Assembly: GCF_013407925.2 (NCBI RefSeq)
Contig: NZ_CP060201.1
Coordinates: 1,612,001-1,676,000 of the forward strand
Length of the DNA: 64,000 nt
Direction: 5' to 3'
DNA from: Pseudomonas protegens
GTDB taxonomy: Bacteria; Pseudomonadota; Gammaproteobacteria; Pseudomonadales; Pseudomonadaceae
Shown: positions 42,870 through 51,273 of the stretch, in pieces
Position numbering within the stretch: position 1 is the first letter of the stretch
Layout: every line of letters starts with the position of its first letter
The notes under the pieces: generated by a model
Told to the model about the DNA's origin: nothing
The model's database searches: none
What the model saw: the letters and a program-made list of their open reading frames with translations, nothing else
Translations under genes and position numbers: made by a program

Positions 42870-43679
42870 TTAATCGAGAAAATCCGCTTCTTCGCGCACG
42901 ATCCGCTCGCGGTAAGGCTGGAAACTGAACCAGCCACCGAACTCGCTGCCGACCTGGCGCGCGGTGTGGCGCGCCACCTCGTGGGGAATCAGTCGCGGGG
43001 TGCCGGCGGCTTCCGCCAGCAGTTGGGTCTGGGCGGCGTTGTCCATGGCGATGAAGCGCCACACCGCCGCTTCGACGGTTTCGCCCACGGTCAGCAGGCC
43101 GTGGTTCTGCAGGATCAGCGCCTTGTGCCCCTGCAACGCGGCGGCGATCCGCGCGCCTTCGCTGGCCTCCAGCACCACCCCGGAGAAGTTGTCGAACAGC
43201 CCGTGCCTTTCATAGAAAGCGCAGGCGTCCTGGGTCAGCGGATCCAGCAGACGGCCCAGGCTCGACCAGGCCTTGCCATGCAGCGAATGGGCATGGGCCG
43301 CGGCCACCACCTCGGGATGGGCCTCGTGCAACGCCGCGTGAATGGCGAACGCGGCGAGGTTCAGCGCGCCCTCGCCTTCGATCACCGCCCCTTGGGGATT
43401 GACCAGCAGCAGGTCCGACACTCGCACATGGCCGAAATACACCCCCACCGGGTTGACCCAGAAATGGTCCGGGCGCCCGGGGTCGCGCACGGTGATATGC
43501 CCGGCACCGCCCATGTCGAAGCCCAGCCGGGCGAACACCCGGAAAGCCGCGGCCAGGCTTTGCTTGCGCTGCCGACGCTCCAGCTCGACCGTCGCCTGCT
43601 GGGGCGGGTGCTCCCAGCGAAACACCGTATGGCCATCGCGGGGCAAGTCATACACCGCGGGACGAAAATGTGCGGTCAT
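42870..43679 (-). CDS. class II aldolase/adducin family protein
   Basis: The 269-residue protein has the metal site of the family: AAAHAHSLHGKAWSSLG (His-x-His) and LILQNHGLLTVGETVEAAV (third His). It is unlike the aldolase at 24496 outside these motifs. The start at 43679 (MTAHFRPAV) is chosen because AAGGAGA lies 8 nt upstream; a start at 43709 has no such site. It stands between the SBP and the 2-hydroxyacid dehydrogenase genes, suggesting a hydroxy-acid cleavage or decarboxylation step. Substrate is unknown. Confidence 0.85.
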   Translation of the reverse strand: MTAHFRPAVYDLPRDGHTVFRWEHPPQQATVELERRQRKQSLAAAFRVFARLGFDMGGAGHITVRDPGRPDHFWVNPVGVYFGHVRVSDLLLVNPQGAVIEGEGALNLAAFAIHAALHEAHPEVVAAAHAHSLHGKAWSSLGRLLDPLTQDACAFYERHGLFDNFSGVVLEASEGARIAAALQGHKALILQNHGLLTVGETVEAAVWRFIAMDNAAQTQLLAEAAGTPRLIPHEVARHTARQVGSEFGGWFSFQPYRERIVREEADFLD

Positions 43680-43788
43680 GTCCGCTCTCCTTGAAGTTGT
43701 CATCAACACCCTGTGCGAAAAGGCCTGCTGGGCCTTGCTTGGCGATCTCCCGCCGAACCTTTAGCGACCTCAAGCCCCCTGCGTCTCC

Positions 43789-43815
43789 TGCGCAGCCTGC
43801 GGCAGCGGCTACACG
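43789..43815. repeat. REP-like element, second class
   Basis: A short GC-rich palindrome (GCAGCCTGCGGCAGCGGC core, 43791-43813) is identical over 23 bp to the sequence inside the SBP start region at 33761-33783 and differs by one base from 23765-23787. Confidence 0.7.
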
Positions 43816-43846
43816 AAGCGCTGCAGGCCAAGGCTGGAGCCATGTG

Positions 43847-44782
43847 TCAGTAGCCACGCTGGATCTCCACCGGGTTTTCCAGGGGCAAGCCATCGCTCCA
43901 GCGCTGCAGATTGCGCCCCAGCAAGCGGGCGATATTCAGGTAGACCCGTGGCGAGTTGGCCGAGGTGTGGGGCGACAGGCGAATCCGTGGATGGCGATAG
44001 AACGCGTGGCCCGCGGGCAGCGGTTCGGGGTCGGCCACGTCCAGGCTGGCCAGGCCGATGCGCCCCCTATCCAGGGCCTGCAACAGCGCCGGCTGATCGA
44101 TCAGCGCGCCACGGGCGATATTGATCAGGTGCAGCCCGGGCTTGGCCGCCGCCAGGACATCGGTGTCGATGATCCGCCGGGTGTGCTCGGTCAGAGGCAC
44201 CGCCAGCAGCAGGTGATCGGCGCGGGCAAACAGTTGATGCAGGTCGGCCACCGGTTGAACCCCGGGCACCTCAAACGGCTGCGCCGAACGGCGCAGGGCC
44301 AGCACCTGCATGCCCAGGGCCAGGGCCTTGGGCGCCAGTTCGCGGGCAATGCTGCCAAAGCCGAACAGCCCCAGGGTGCTGCCGGCCACCGAGGCCAGCG
44401 GCCGTTGCTGCCAGTGTTCGGCGTGCTCGATCCACACCTGGGGCAGTTGCTTGGCGGCGGCGAAGATCGCCGCCAGGGCAAACTCGGCAATGCTCTCGGC
44501 GGTGCTACCCCGGGCGCTGGCCACCGGCAGATCCTGGAACAGCCACCGGGGAAAATAATCCAGGCCCGAGGTCACCAATTGCACGAAGCCCAAACCGAAG
44601 GGCCAGCCCGCGGGCGGCTCTGGCGCATCACGAAAATCAGCGTGGGGCGCGGCCAGCAGCACCTGCACATCTCCCGGCAGCGCACGGGGCAGACCCCGGG
44701 GCAGGCTCAGTACCTCGACACCCGGCAGCCACTGGCGCAGTTGCTGGTTGAAGGCTTCATCCAACTGGCTGGCAATGCGCAT
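43847..44782 (-). CDS. D-isomer-specific 2-hydroxyacid dehydrogenase
   Basis: The 311-residue enzyme has the NAD-binding STLGLFGFGSIARELAPKA region (GxGxxA variant), catalytic Arg in INIARGALID, Glu in VADPEPLP and His in LSPHTSA. It should reduce or oxidise a 2-hydroxy/2-keto acid. Its ATG at 44782 overlaps the upstream stop by one base (TGATG), proving operon structure; the upstream in-frame extension is Arg/Pro-rich and non-coding. It is likely the redox partner for keto-acids made by the amine oxidase or released by the aldolase. Confidence 0.88.
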   Translation of the reverse strand: MRIASQLDEAFNQQLRQWLPGVEVLSLPRGLPRALPGDVQVLLAAPHADFRDAPEPPAGWPFGLGFVQLVTSGLDYFPRWLFQDLPVASARGSTAESIAEFALAAIFAAAKQLPQVWIEHAEHWQQRPLASVAGSTLGLFGFGSIARELAPKALALGMQVLALRRSAQPFEVPGVQPVADLHQLFARADHLLLAVPLTEHTRRIIDTDVLAAAKPGLHLINIARGALIDQPALLQALDRGRIGLASLDVADPEPLPAGHAFYRHPRIRLSPHTSANSPRVYLNIARLLGRNLQRWSDGLPLENPVEIQRGY

Positions 44783-45987
44783 CACACCTGGGCTCCCCGG
44801 CTGGGCAAGGCAAAGGCGGCACGCCCGACGGCGCCGAGGATCGCGTCGTTCTGCGGGGTGTGGATGCGGCTGCACAGCACATCACGGTAATGCCGCTCGA
44901 TGGGGTTGCCCCGGGCCAGCCCGGGATTGCCGATGGCCTCGATGCCCAGCTCCACGGCGCTGATGGCGTTGCTGGTCACCAGGTACTTGATCTGGGTCGC
45001 CTCGCCCGGGGCGATCCGCCCTTCGGCGGCGGCATCCAGCAGCACCCGGTTGTTCAGCAACAAGGCGTCGATGCGGCCGATCAGTTCCTGAAAGCGCGGC
45101 AGGCTCGACAACGGCGCGCCGAGGTTGGCCGGAGCGCGCTGGGCCAACCAGCCCAGCAACCAGTCGCGAGCCGCGCAGGCCACGCCGTCGTAGATCGCCG
45201 ACAGCAGCACCGCCAGCCAGAGCACGCCCTTGCTGTCCAGCTCCGAGGGGCGCGGAACATTGGCCGGCTGGATGTCCACCGCCTGCTCCAGGGGCACGAA
45301 CACCTCGTCGAAGATCACGTCGTGGCTGCCGGTGGCGCGCATGCCCAGATGGTCCCAGGTTTCCTCGACGCGAATGCCGGGGCTGTCGCGGTGCACCAGC
45401 CAGGTGCCCACCTGCGGCTCGGCCTCATCGCTGCGGGCCCAGACCGCCAACCAGGTCAGCCCGGGAATGCCGGTGGAGTAGATCTTGCGCCCACTGAGCA
45501 ACCAGCCACCCTCGACCCGTCGTGCCTGGGTCGCCGGCAAGCCGCCCCGGGCCGGGGTGCCGAGGTCCGGTTCGACCCGCAGGGCATTGATCAGCGCGCC
45601 CTCGTGCACCGCCTCGCGGGCCACGCGCTGGCGCAGGTGCAGGGGCCAGGCCGTGTTCTGTTGCAGACGCGTGTGCTGCAGGTACTGCATCACCAGCACC
45701 AGCGCGGTGGAGGGCTCGCCCTGGGCCACGGCGCCGATCACCCGTCGCGCCTGGGCCAGGGTCGCCTCGCTGCCGCCCAGGGCCCGGGGCACGGTCAAGG
45801 CCAGCAGGCCATGCTGGTGCAGGCGTTGCAGGTTGGCGTGGGGAAACTCGCTGTGGCGATCGTAATGGGCCGCGGTGGCGGCGAACTCCTCGCTCAACCG
45901 CTGCAGCAGGTCGGCGAACTCGCTGGAATCCGGATCAGGCAGGGGACGGGACACGGACGGAGACGGTTGCACACTGGAAAGGCTCAT
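44782..45987 (-). CDS. acyl-CoA dehydrogenase-like flavoprotein (SfnB/DszC group)
   Basis: The 401-residue protein shows acyl-CoA-dehydrogenase-fold motifs: LLALTVPRALGGSEATL, GEPSTALVLVMQYLQH, GGWLLSGRKIYSTGIPG and DHLGMRATGSHDVIFDEVFVP. The distribution and the ABC/sulfonate setting suit the SfnB/DszC desulfurisation branch, which uses reduced flavin to oxygenate sulfur compounds. It overlaps the ABC ATPase stop by 4 bp. A classic CoA-ester dehydrogenase is less likely because the usual catalytic Glu context is not evident. Confidence 0.82.
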   Translation of the reverse strand: MSLSSVQPSPSVSRPLPDPDSSEFADLLQRLSEEFAATAAHYDRHSEFPHANLQRLHQHGLLALTVPRALGGSEATLAQARRVIGAVAQGEPSTALVLVMQYLQHTRLQQNTAWPLHLRQRVAREAVHEGALINALRVEPDLGTPARGGLPATQARRVEGGWLLSGRKIYSTGIPGLTWLAVWARSDEAEPQVGTWLVHRDSPGIRVEETWDHLGMRATGSHDVIFDEVFVPLEQAVDIQPANVPRPSELDSKGVLWLAVLLSAIYDGVACAARDWLLGWLAQRAPANLGAPLSSLPRFQELIGRIDALLLNNRVLLDAAAEGRIAPGEATQIKYLVTSNAISAVELGIEAIGNPGLARGNPIERHYRDVLCSRIHTPQNDAILGAVGRAAFALPSRGAQV

Positions 45988-46763
45988 CGGCTGGCAGTCC
46001 TGCTCAAGGGGTGGGAAAGGTCAACGGCCGGCTCGGCCTCGGTTTCGACTCCGAGCAGGTGCAGCAGCCGCGCGCGCAGTGGCTGGAAGCCCGGAGTGGC
46101 GGCCTGACGCGGACGCGGCAGGCGGATCGGCAGTTGCTCGGCGATTTGCCCGTTGGCCAGCACCAGCACCCGGTCGGCCAGCAGCAGCGCCTCGTCGACG
46201 TCGTGGGTCACCAGCAGCACCGCCGGGGTGTGCGCCCGCCACAGGCGGATGATCAGTTGATGCATGCGAATCCGGGTCAGGGCGTCGAGGGCGGCGAAGG
46301 GTTCATCCAGCAGCAACAGCTGCGGTTCGCGCACCAGGGCGCGGGCCAGGGCCACGCGCTGGGCTTCGCCGCCGGACAGGGTGCCGGGCCAGGCGCCCAA
46401 CCGATGGGCCAGCCCGACCTCGCCCAGCGCCGCCTCGGCCCGCTCGCGAACTCCAGCCCCGCGCACGCCCAGGGCAACGTTGCGCCATACGCGCTTCCAG
46501 GGCATCAGCCGTGGCTCCTGGAACACCGCGGCCATGGCCGCGGGCACCTGCAAGCGGCCCACATCGATGGGCTCCAGCCCGGCCAGGGCCCGGAGCAAGG
46601 TGGTCTTGCCCGAACCGCTGCTGCCCAGCAGGGCGACGAACTCCCCCGGGGCAATGTCCAGGTCCAGGCCGTCGAGCACCGCCTGCCCGGCAAAACGTCG
46701 GGTCACTCCGCGGCATTCGACGGCGGCGCGCACGAGGCGCGGCTGGGGCAATGACACTGTCAT
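45984..46763 (-). CDS. ABC transporter ATP-binding protein (SsuB/TauB-like)
   Basis: The 259-residue ATPase has Walker A GSSGSGKTT (about residue 48), signature LSGGEAQRVALARAL, Walker B LLLLDEP and the switch His in LLVTHDVDEALLLADR. It follows the permease gene by 2 bp and shares an ATGA overlap with the next gene. It powers uptake by the SsuC-like permease with one of the two sulfonate-type binding proteins. The start at 46763 follows AGGAACTG. Confidence 0.92.
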   Translation of the reverse strand: MTVSLPQPRLVRAAVECRGVTRRFAGQAVLDGLDLDIAPGEFVALLGSSGSGKTTLLRALAGLEPIDVGRLQVPAAMAAVFQEPRLMPWKRVWRNVALGVRGAGVRERAEAALGEVGLAHRLGAWPGTLSGGEAQRVALARALVREPQLLLLDEPFAALDALTRIRMHQLIIRLWRAHTPAVLLVTHDVDEALLLADRVLVLANGQIAEQLPIRLPRPRQAATPGFQPLRARLLHLLGVETEAEPAVDLSHPLSRTASR

Positions 46764-46765
46764 GG

Positions 46766-47587
46766 TCAGTTCCTGATAAAGGTCGGGCGCCAGGCCAGGG
46801 CGCAACGTTCGAGGCCGCGTACCAGCCCGTCGATGCCCAGGCCGAGCACGCTGTAGACCAAGAGGCAGATGACGATCACGTCGGTCCGCATGAAATCCCG
46901 GGCGTCGTTGACCAGGTAGCCGATACCGGCGCTGGCGTTGATCTGCTCCACCACCACCAGCCCCAGCCAGCTGATGCCGAAGGCGTAGCGCAGGCCGACG
47001 AAGAACGCCGGCAGGGCCCCGGGCAGGATCACGTGGACAACCAGTTCCCAGCGCTTGAGGCCGAGCAGGGTCGCCGCCTCCAGCAGCTTGGGATCCAGGC
47101 TGCGGATGCCGGAAAACAGCGTGAGGTAGATGGGAAAGGTGGTGCCCAGGGCGATCAGCGCGATCTTCGGCGTCTCGCCCACGCCGAACCAGAGAATGAA
47201 CAGCGGCACGATGGCCAGGAACGGCAGGGTACGCAGCATCTGCATCGGCGAATCGATGGCGATCTCGCCGCGCCGCGACAACCCCGCCAGCAGGGCCAGA
47301 AGCGTGCCCAGGCTGACACCGATGGCCAGGCCGCTGAGGGCGCGCTTGAGGGACACCCACAGGTGCCCGCCCAACTCACCACTGCCGAGCATCTGCCACA
47401 GGGTGTCGCCGATGGTGCTGGGCGCGGCGATGATCCGCGCCGGCAACAGCCCGCTGCGGGAGGCCAGCTCCCAGAGCAGCAGCAACAACAGCGGGCTGAT
47501 CAGGCGCAGCGACAGATTGCCCAGGAACTTCACTCCGGGGCGCTCGGTCCAGCGGGAATACAAGGAAAGCGGGGCTTGCGCAGGCAT
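46766..47587 (-). CDS. ABC transporter permease (SsuC/TauC-like)
   Basis: The 273-residue inner-membrane protein has about six spans and the BPD_transp_1 EAA loop (EAATLLGLKRWELVVHVILPGALPAFFVGL). It is the first gene of the leftward transporter/catabolic operon, 167 bp after the LysR gene. It forms the channel with the adjacent ATPase. The ssuC/tauC type is clear; the substrate is not. Confidence 0.9.
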   Translation of the reverse strand: MPAQAPLSLYSRWTERPGVKFLGNLSLRLISPLLLLLLWELASRSGLLPARIIAAPSTIGDTLWQMLGSGELGGHLWVSLKRALSGLAIGVSLGTLLALLAGLSRRGEIAIDSPMQMLRTLPFLAIVPLFILWFGVGETPKIALIALGTTFPIYLTLFSGIRSLDPKLLEAATLLGLKRWELVVHVILPGALPAFFVGLRYAFGISWLGLVVVEQINASAGIGYLVNDARDFMRTDVIVICLLVYSVLGLGIDGLVRGLERCALAWRPTFIRN

Positions 47588-47754
47588 TGCAACATCCTTA
47601 TTTCAGCGCGTTCGAGCCCCATGCTAACTACATAAAAAACGTCCGTGAAATTCGTTTTGGTTCTAACTTAATATACAAAAAATGCATTCAGCAAATAGAT
47701 ATATATGCAAACAAAGGATAAACCCGCAGGCGCCGATTTGCCCCGCACCCGCGG
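47588..47754. promoter_or_regulatory. AT-rich promoter region of the ABC/catabolic operon
   Basis: This 167-bp gap is very AT-rich and holds several ATGCAT/ATATAT blocks, including ATATGCAAA at 47703-47711, which is also found 125 bp before the amine oxidase start. It should carry the leftward operon promoter and a LysR target. Confidence 0.45.
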
Positions 47755-48642
47755 CTAGCCGACGCGAGCAGCGACCATTTCGCCAAACAGGCTCACCGGC
47801 TCCTGCAGGTTGCCAAGGAAGCGCGGGTGCACCAGCCACAGGTCGATCACCGGCTTGAAGTCGCTGACCGGCACTATCTCCAGCTTGTCCCGGTGGCTGC
47901 TGTTTTCCAGCAGCGGCAGCGGCACCAGGCCGTAGCCCAGGCCATTGGCGATCAGCCCCAGTTGCAGCTCGGTGCCGAAGGTTTCCAGGTTGATCTGCAA
48001 GGTCAGGCCCTGGGCACTCAAGGCCCGTTGCAGGCCGGCCCGGAAACCGCAGCCATCGGGGTTCAGCACCCAGCCGCGCTGGTAACAGTCGGCCAGCTTG
48101 CAGGAGCGCTTGCGCACCTCGCCCTTGGCCGCCACCACCACCAGGTTCATGCTGCCCAGGGAGCGCCCCACCACCCCTTCGGGGAACACCTTGCCGGCGG
48201 GAAACAGCGCCGCCACCACGTCCAGCTCACCGTTCTCGACCTTGCTCAGCAGGTGGCTGCCCCAGCCGGTAGCCACCGAGGTCTGCAACTGCGGATAGAG
48301 GTTCTTCAGCTGGCTCAGGGCATCCAGCAGCACCACGTCGCCAATGGTCTGCGGCACGCCGATGCGCAAGGCGCCGCTGGGGGCGCCGTCATTGGCCACC
48401 AGCTCGTTCAGGGCATCGATGCTGCGCAGCACTTCCAGGCACTGGCCGTAAACCCGCAAGCCCATGCTGGTGGGCTTGAGCGGCTTGGTGTTGCGGTCCA
48501 GCAACTCCACCCCCAGGGCTTCCTCGAAATTCTGCACCCGGCGGGTGATGGCCGGCTGGGTCAATTGCAGGGCATCGGCCGCCTGGCTGATGGTCTGGCA
48601 GCGGATCACCGCCACGAACGCGTTCAGATCATCTATCTTCAT
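47755..48642 (-). CDS. LysR-family transcriptional regulator
   Basis: The 295-residue regulator has the LysR helix-turn-helix (MKIDDLNAFVAVIRCQTISQAADALQLTQPAITRRVQ region) and an effector-binding domain (about 90-290). It is divergent from the 3-mercaptopropionate dioxygenase gene (106-bp gap) and upstream of the ABC operon, the same arrangement as in P. aeruginosa near its 3MDO gene. The start at 48642 is the LysR-standard one. It likely regulates both sides in response to a sulfur metabolite. Confidence 0.9.
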   Translation of the reverse strand: MKIDDLNAFVAVIRCQTISQAADALQLTQPAITRRVQNFEEALGVELLDRNTKPLKPTSMGLRVYGQCLEVLRSIDALNELVANDGAPSGALRIGVPQTIGDVVLLDALSQLKNLYPQLQTSVATGWGSHLLSKVENGELDVVAALFPAGKVFPEGVVGRSLGSMNLVVVAAKGEVRKRSCKLADCYQRGWVLNPDGCGFRAGLQRALSAQGLTLQINLETFGTELQLGLIANGLGYGLVPLPLLENSSHRDKLEIVPVSDFKPVIDLWLVHPRFLGNLQEPVSLFGEMVAARVG

Positions 48643-48748
48643 TCTTTTTTCGCATAATAAATGACTGGAAAAATGTTCGAGAAGAATAATACCTTTTAGC
48701 TCGCCCGTGTAGTTCGCGTCATTTGCCTTGTGTCCACGGAGGGAGCCC

Positions 48749-49378
48749 ATGCCCCACAACGCCGCAACAGTCGCTATCGATACACCCAACTTGGCCCGCC
48801 TGCGGGACTTTATCGCCGCCCTGGCCGAGCTGCTGGAGAGCCATCCCGACGAGGCCCGGATACTGGAGCACGGCGCCGATCTGCTGCAGTGCCTGGTGAG
48901 CCAGGACGACTGGCTGCCCGATGATTTCGCCCAGCCCGACCCGCAGCGCTACCAGCAATTCCTGCTGCATGCCGACTCGCGCCAGCGCTTTTCCATCGTC
49001 AGCTTTGTCTGGGGTCCGGGGCAGCGCACGCCGATCCACGATCACCGGGTCTGGGGCCTGATCGGCATGCTCCGCGGCGCCGAAGACTCCCAGGGTTTCG
49101 AACGCCTGGCGGACGGCCGCCTGCAACCTGCGGGGGCTCCGATTCGCCTGGTGCCGGGGCAAGTGGAAGCGGTGTCGCCGCGTATTGGCGACATCCATCA
49201 GGTGACCAACGCCTACGCCGACCGGGTGTCCATCAGCATCCATGTGTACGGCGCCAATATCGGTGCGGTACGCCGTGCCGTATACGCTCCGGACGGTCAC
49301 GAGAAGCCCTTTGTCTCCGGTTATTCCAACCGCTTGCTGCCTAACCTCTGGGACTTGTCGAAGGAGCCCCTGCAATGA
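48749..49378 (+). CDS. 3-mercaptopropionate dioxygenase (cysteine dioxygenase family)
   Basis: The 209-residue cupin has iron ligands His97 and His99 (TPIHDHRVWG) and His150 (GDIHQV), plus Ser163-His165-Tyr167 and Arg176. All sit exactly eight residues after the corresponding positions (89, 91, 142, 155-157-159, 168) I recall for the P. aeruginosa enzyme, which prefers 3-mercaptopropionate. It oxidises the thiol to a sulfinate with O2. The ATG at 48749 follows GGAGGGAG; an upstream TTG is not needed. It overlaps the rhodanese gene by ATGA. Confidence 0.88.
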   Translation: MPHNAATVAIDTPNLARLRDFIAALAELLESHPDEARILEHGADLLQCLVSQDDWLPDDFAQPDPQRYQQFLLHADSRQRFSIVSFVWGPGQRTPIHDHRVWGLIGMLRGAEDSQGFERLADGRLQPAGAPIRLVPGQVEAVSPRIGDIHQVTNAYADRVSISIHVYGANIGAVRRAVYAPDGHEKPFVSGYSNRLLPNLWDLSKEPLQ

Positions 49379-50958
49379 CCGATTTCCCTACCCGCAGCCC
49401 GGCGCAGATTCGTCAGGCCCTGCTCGAGCGCCAGGAGCTGGCGCTGATCGATGTCCGCGAAGAGGCGCCCTTCGCCGAAGCCCACCCGCTGTTCGCGGCC
49501 AATATCCCACTGTCGAAACTGGAGCTGGAGGTCTATGCGCGCATCCCCCGGCGCGACACCCCGATCACCCTCTATGACCAGGGCGAAGGGCTGGCCCAGC
49601 GCGCCGCGACCCGCCTGGGGCAACTGGGCTACCGCGATATCGCCCTGCTCGAAGGCGGCCTGGAGGGCTGGCGCGCCGCCGGCGGCGAGCTGTTCAAGGA
49701 CGTCAACGTACCGAGCAAGGCCTTTGGCGAACTGGTGGAAGCCGAGCGCCACACTCCGTCCCTGGCCGCCGAGGAACTCCAGGCGCTGCTCGACCAGCAG
49801 GCCGACCTGGTGGTACTGGATGCCCGGCGCTTCGACGAATACCAGACCATGAGCATCCCCGGCAGCACCAGCGTGCCCGGCGCCGAACTGGTGCTGCGGG
49901 TGCGCGAGCTGGCTCCCGATCCGCGCACCCGGGTGGTGGTCAACTGTGCCGGACGCACCCGCAGCATCATTGGCACCCAGTCCCTGGTCAACGCCGGCAT
50001 CCCCAATCCGGTGGCGGCCCTGCGCAACGGCACCATCGGCTGGACCCTGGCCGGACAGAAACTCGAGCACGGCCAGAACCGGCGCTTCCGCCCGGTCGAC
50101 GAGGAGCAGCGGGCCGAAGCGCAAAAGGCGGCGCGGGCGGTCGCGGACCGGGCCGACGTGGCGCGCATCGACCTGGCCCAGTGGCGGCGCTGGCAAGCCG
50201 ATGCCAAGCGCACCCACTACCTGTTCGATGTGCGCACTCCGGAAGAATTCGCCGCCGGCCACCTGCCCGGTGCCCGCTCCACGCCCGGCGGGCAACTGGT
50301 GCAGGAAACCGATCACTTCGCCAGCGTGCGCGGCGCACGCCTGGTGCTGGTGGACGACGACGGTGTGCGGGCCAACATGAGCGCCTCCTGGCTGACCCAG
50401 ATGGGCTGGCAAGTGGCGGTGCTCGACGGCCTGCGCGCCAGCGACTTCAGCGTGCGCGGCCCCTGGCAGGCACCGCTGTCGGACACCGCGCCGGCCGAAG
50501 AAATCAGCCCCAGGACCCTGGCCGCCTGGCTGGAGCAACCCGGCACCCTGGTGCTGGATGTCACCGCCAGCGCCAACTACGTGCAACGCCACATCCCCGG
50601 GGCCTGGTGGGTGCTGCCCAGCCAGTTGCAGGAATCCCTGGCCCGGTTGCCCCAGCCCGAACGCTATGTGCTGACCTGCGGCAGCAGCCTGCTGGCGCGT
50701 TTTGTGGTGCCCCAGTTGCAGGCCCTGACCCAGCGCCCGGTGTTCCTGCTCAGCGGCGGCACCACGGCCTGGATCGACGCCGGCCTGCCCGTCGAGGAAA
50801 GCCGCCAGCAACTGGCCTCGCCGCGGATCGACCGCTACCGCCGGCCCTACGAGGGCACCGACAACCCCCGGGAGGCCATGCAGGGCTACCTGGACTGGGA
50901 ATTCGGCCTGGTGGAACAACTGCGTCGCGACGGCACCCACGGTTTCTTCGTGATCTGA
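49375..50958 (+). CDS. four-domain rhodanese-like sulfurtransferase
   Basis: The 527-residue protein consists of four rhodanese domains (about 5-105, 125-235, 265-365, 380-480). The active-loop cysteine is present in domain 2 (Cys191, VVNCAGRTRS) and domain 4 (Cys435, LTCGSSLLA) but replaced by Asp in domain 1 (Asp68) and domain 3 (Asp327/328). It should transfer sulfane sulfur to a thiol or cyanide acceptor, probably from products of thiol oxidation. It is translationally coupled to the dioxygenase gene. A strongly palindromic REP array follows its stop. Confidence 0.88.
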   Translation: MTDFPTRSPAQIRQALLERQELALIDVREEAPFAEAHPLFAANIPLSKLELEVYARIPRRDTPITLYDQGEGLAQRAATRLGQLGYRDIALLEGGLEGWRAAGGELFKDVNVPSKAFGELVEAERHTPSLAAEELQALLDQQADLVVLDARRFDEYQTMSIPGSTSVPGAELVLRVRELAPDPRTRVVVNCAGRTRSIIGTQSLVNAGIPNPVAALRNGTIGWTLAGQKLEHGQNRRFRPVDEEQRAEAQKAARAVADRADVARIDLAQWRRWQADAKRTHYLFDVRTPEEFAAGHLPGARSTPGGQLVQETDHFASVRGARLVLVDDDGVRANMSASWLTQMGWQVAVLDGLRASDFSVRGPWQAPLSDTAPAEEISPRTLAAWLEQPGTLVLDVTASANYVQRHIPGAWWVLPSQLQESLARLPQPERYVLTCGSSLLARFVVPQLQALTQRPVFLLSGGTTAWIDAGLPVEESRQQLASPRIDRYRRPYEGTDNPREAMQGYLDWEFGLVEQLRRDGTHGFFVI

Positions 50959-51170
50959 GCCTTCGCTGGCAAGCCAGCTCCTACACTCCCGGGTTGGTTG
51001 CCACCTCCGTAGGAGCCGGCTTGCCGGCGAACTGGCCCTCCAGTCGTGCCTTGCCCTCAGGGACGCCTTCGCTGGCAAGCCAGCTCCTACAACCCGGGCT
51101 GGTTGCCGTCTCCGTAGGAGCCGGCTTGCCGGCGAACTGGCCATCCAATCGTGCCCTGCCCTCAGGAGCG
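50959..51170. repeat. tandem duplication of a 106-bp REP-pair unit
   Basis: Two copies of a unit holding an inverted REP pair (GCCTTCGCTGGCAAGCCAGC ... GTAGGAGCCGGCTTGCCGGC) follow each other with a 106-bp period, differing at scattered positions. They fill the gap between the rhodanese stop and the sigma-factor promoter. Confidence 0.85.
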
Positions 51171-51273
51171 CCGACGGCCAAGGCTGATGCTCAATCGGCT
51201 CAAGTGACAAATAGCAATAATTCTCGATATCATTTGCGACCTTGTGCTCAACGCGTCGTCAAGAAGGATATCC
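51171..51273. promoter_or_regulatory. promoter region of the Hxu-like operon with candidate Fur site
   Basis: The AT-rich stretch 51223-51245 (core AATAATTCTCGATATCATT) stands out from GC-rich surroundings and has Fur-box character, though the match is modest. It precedes the ECF sigma gene, where iron control would be expected. Confidence 0.35.

Noticed and set aside
50959-51170. CRISPR-like direct repeats
   Set aside because: Only two copies with internal palindromes and no unique spacers; they are REP units.
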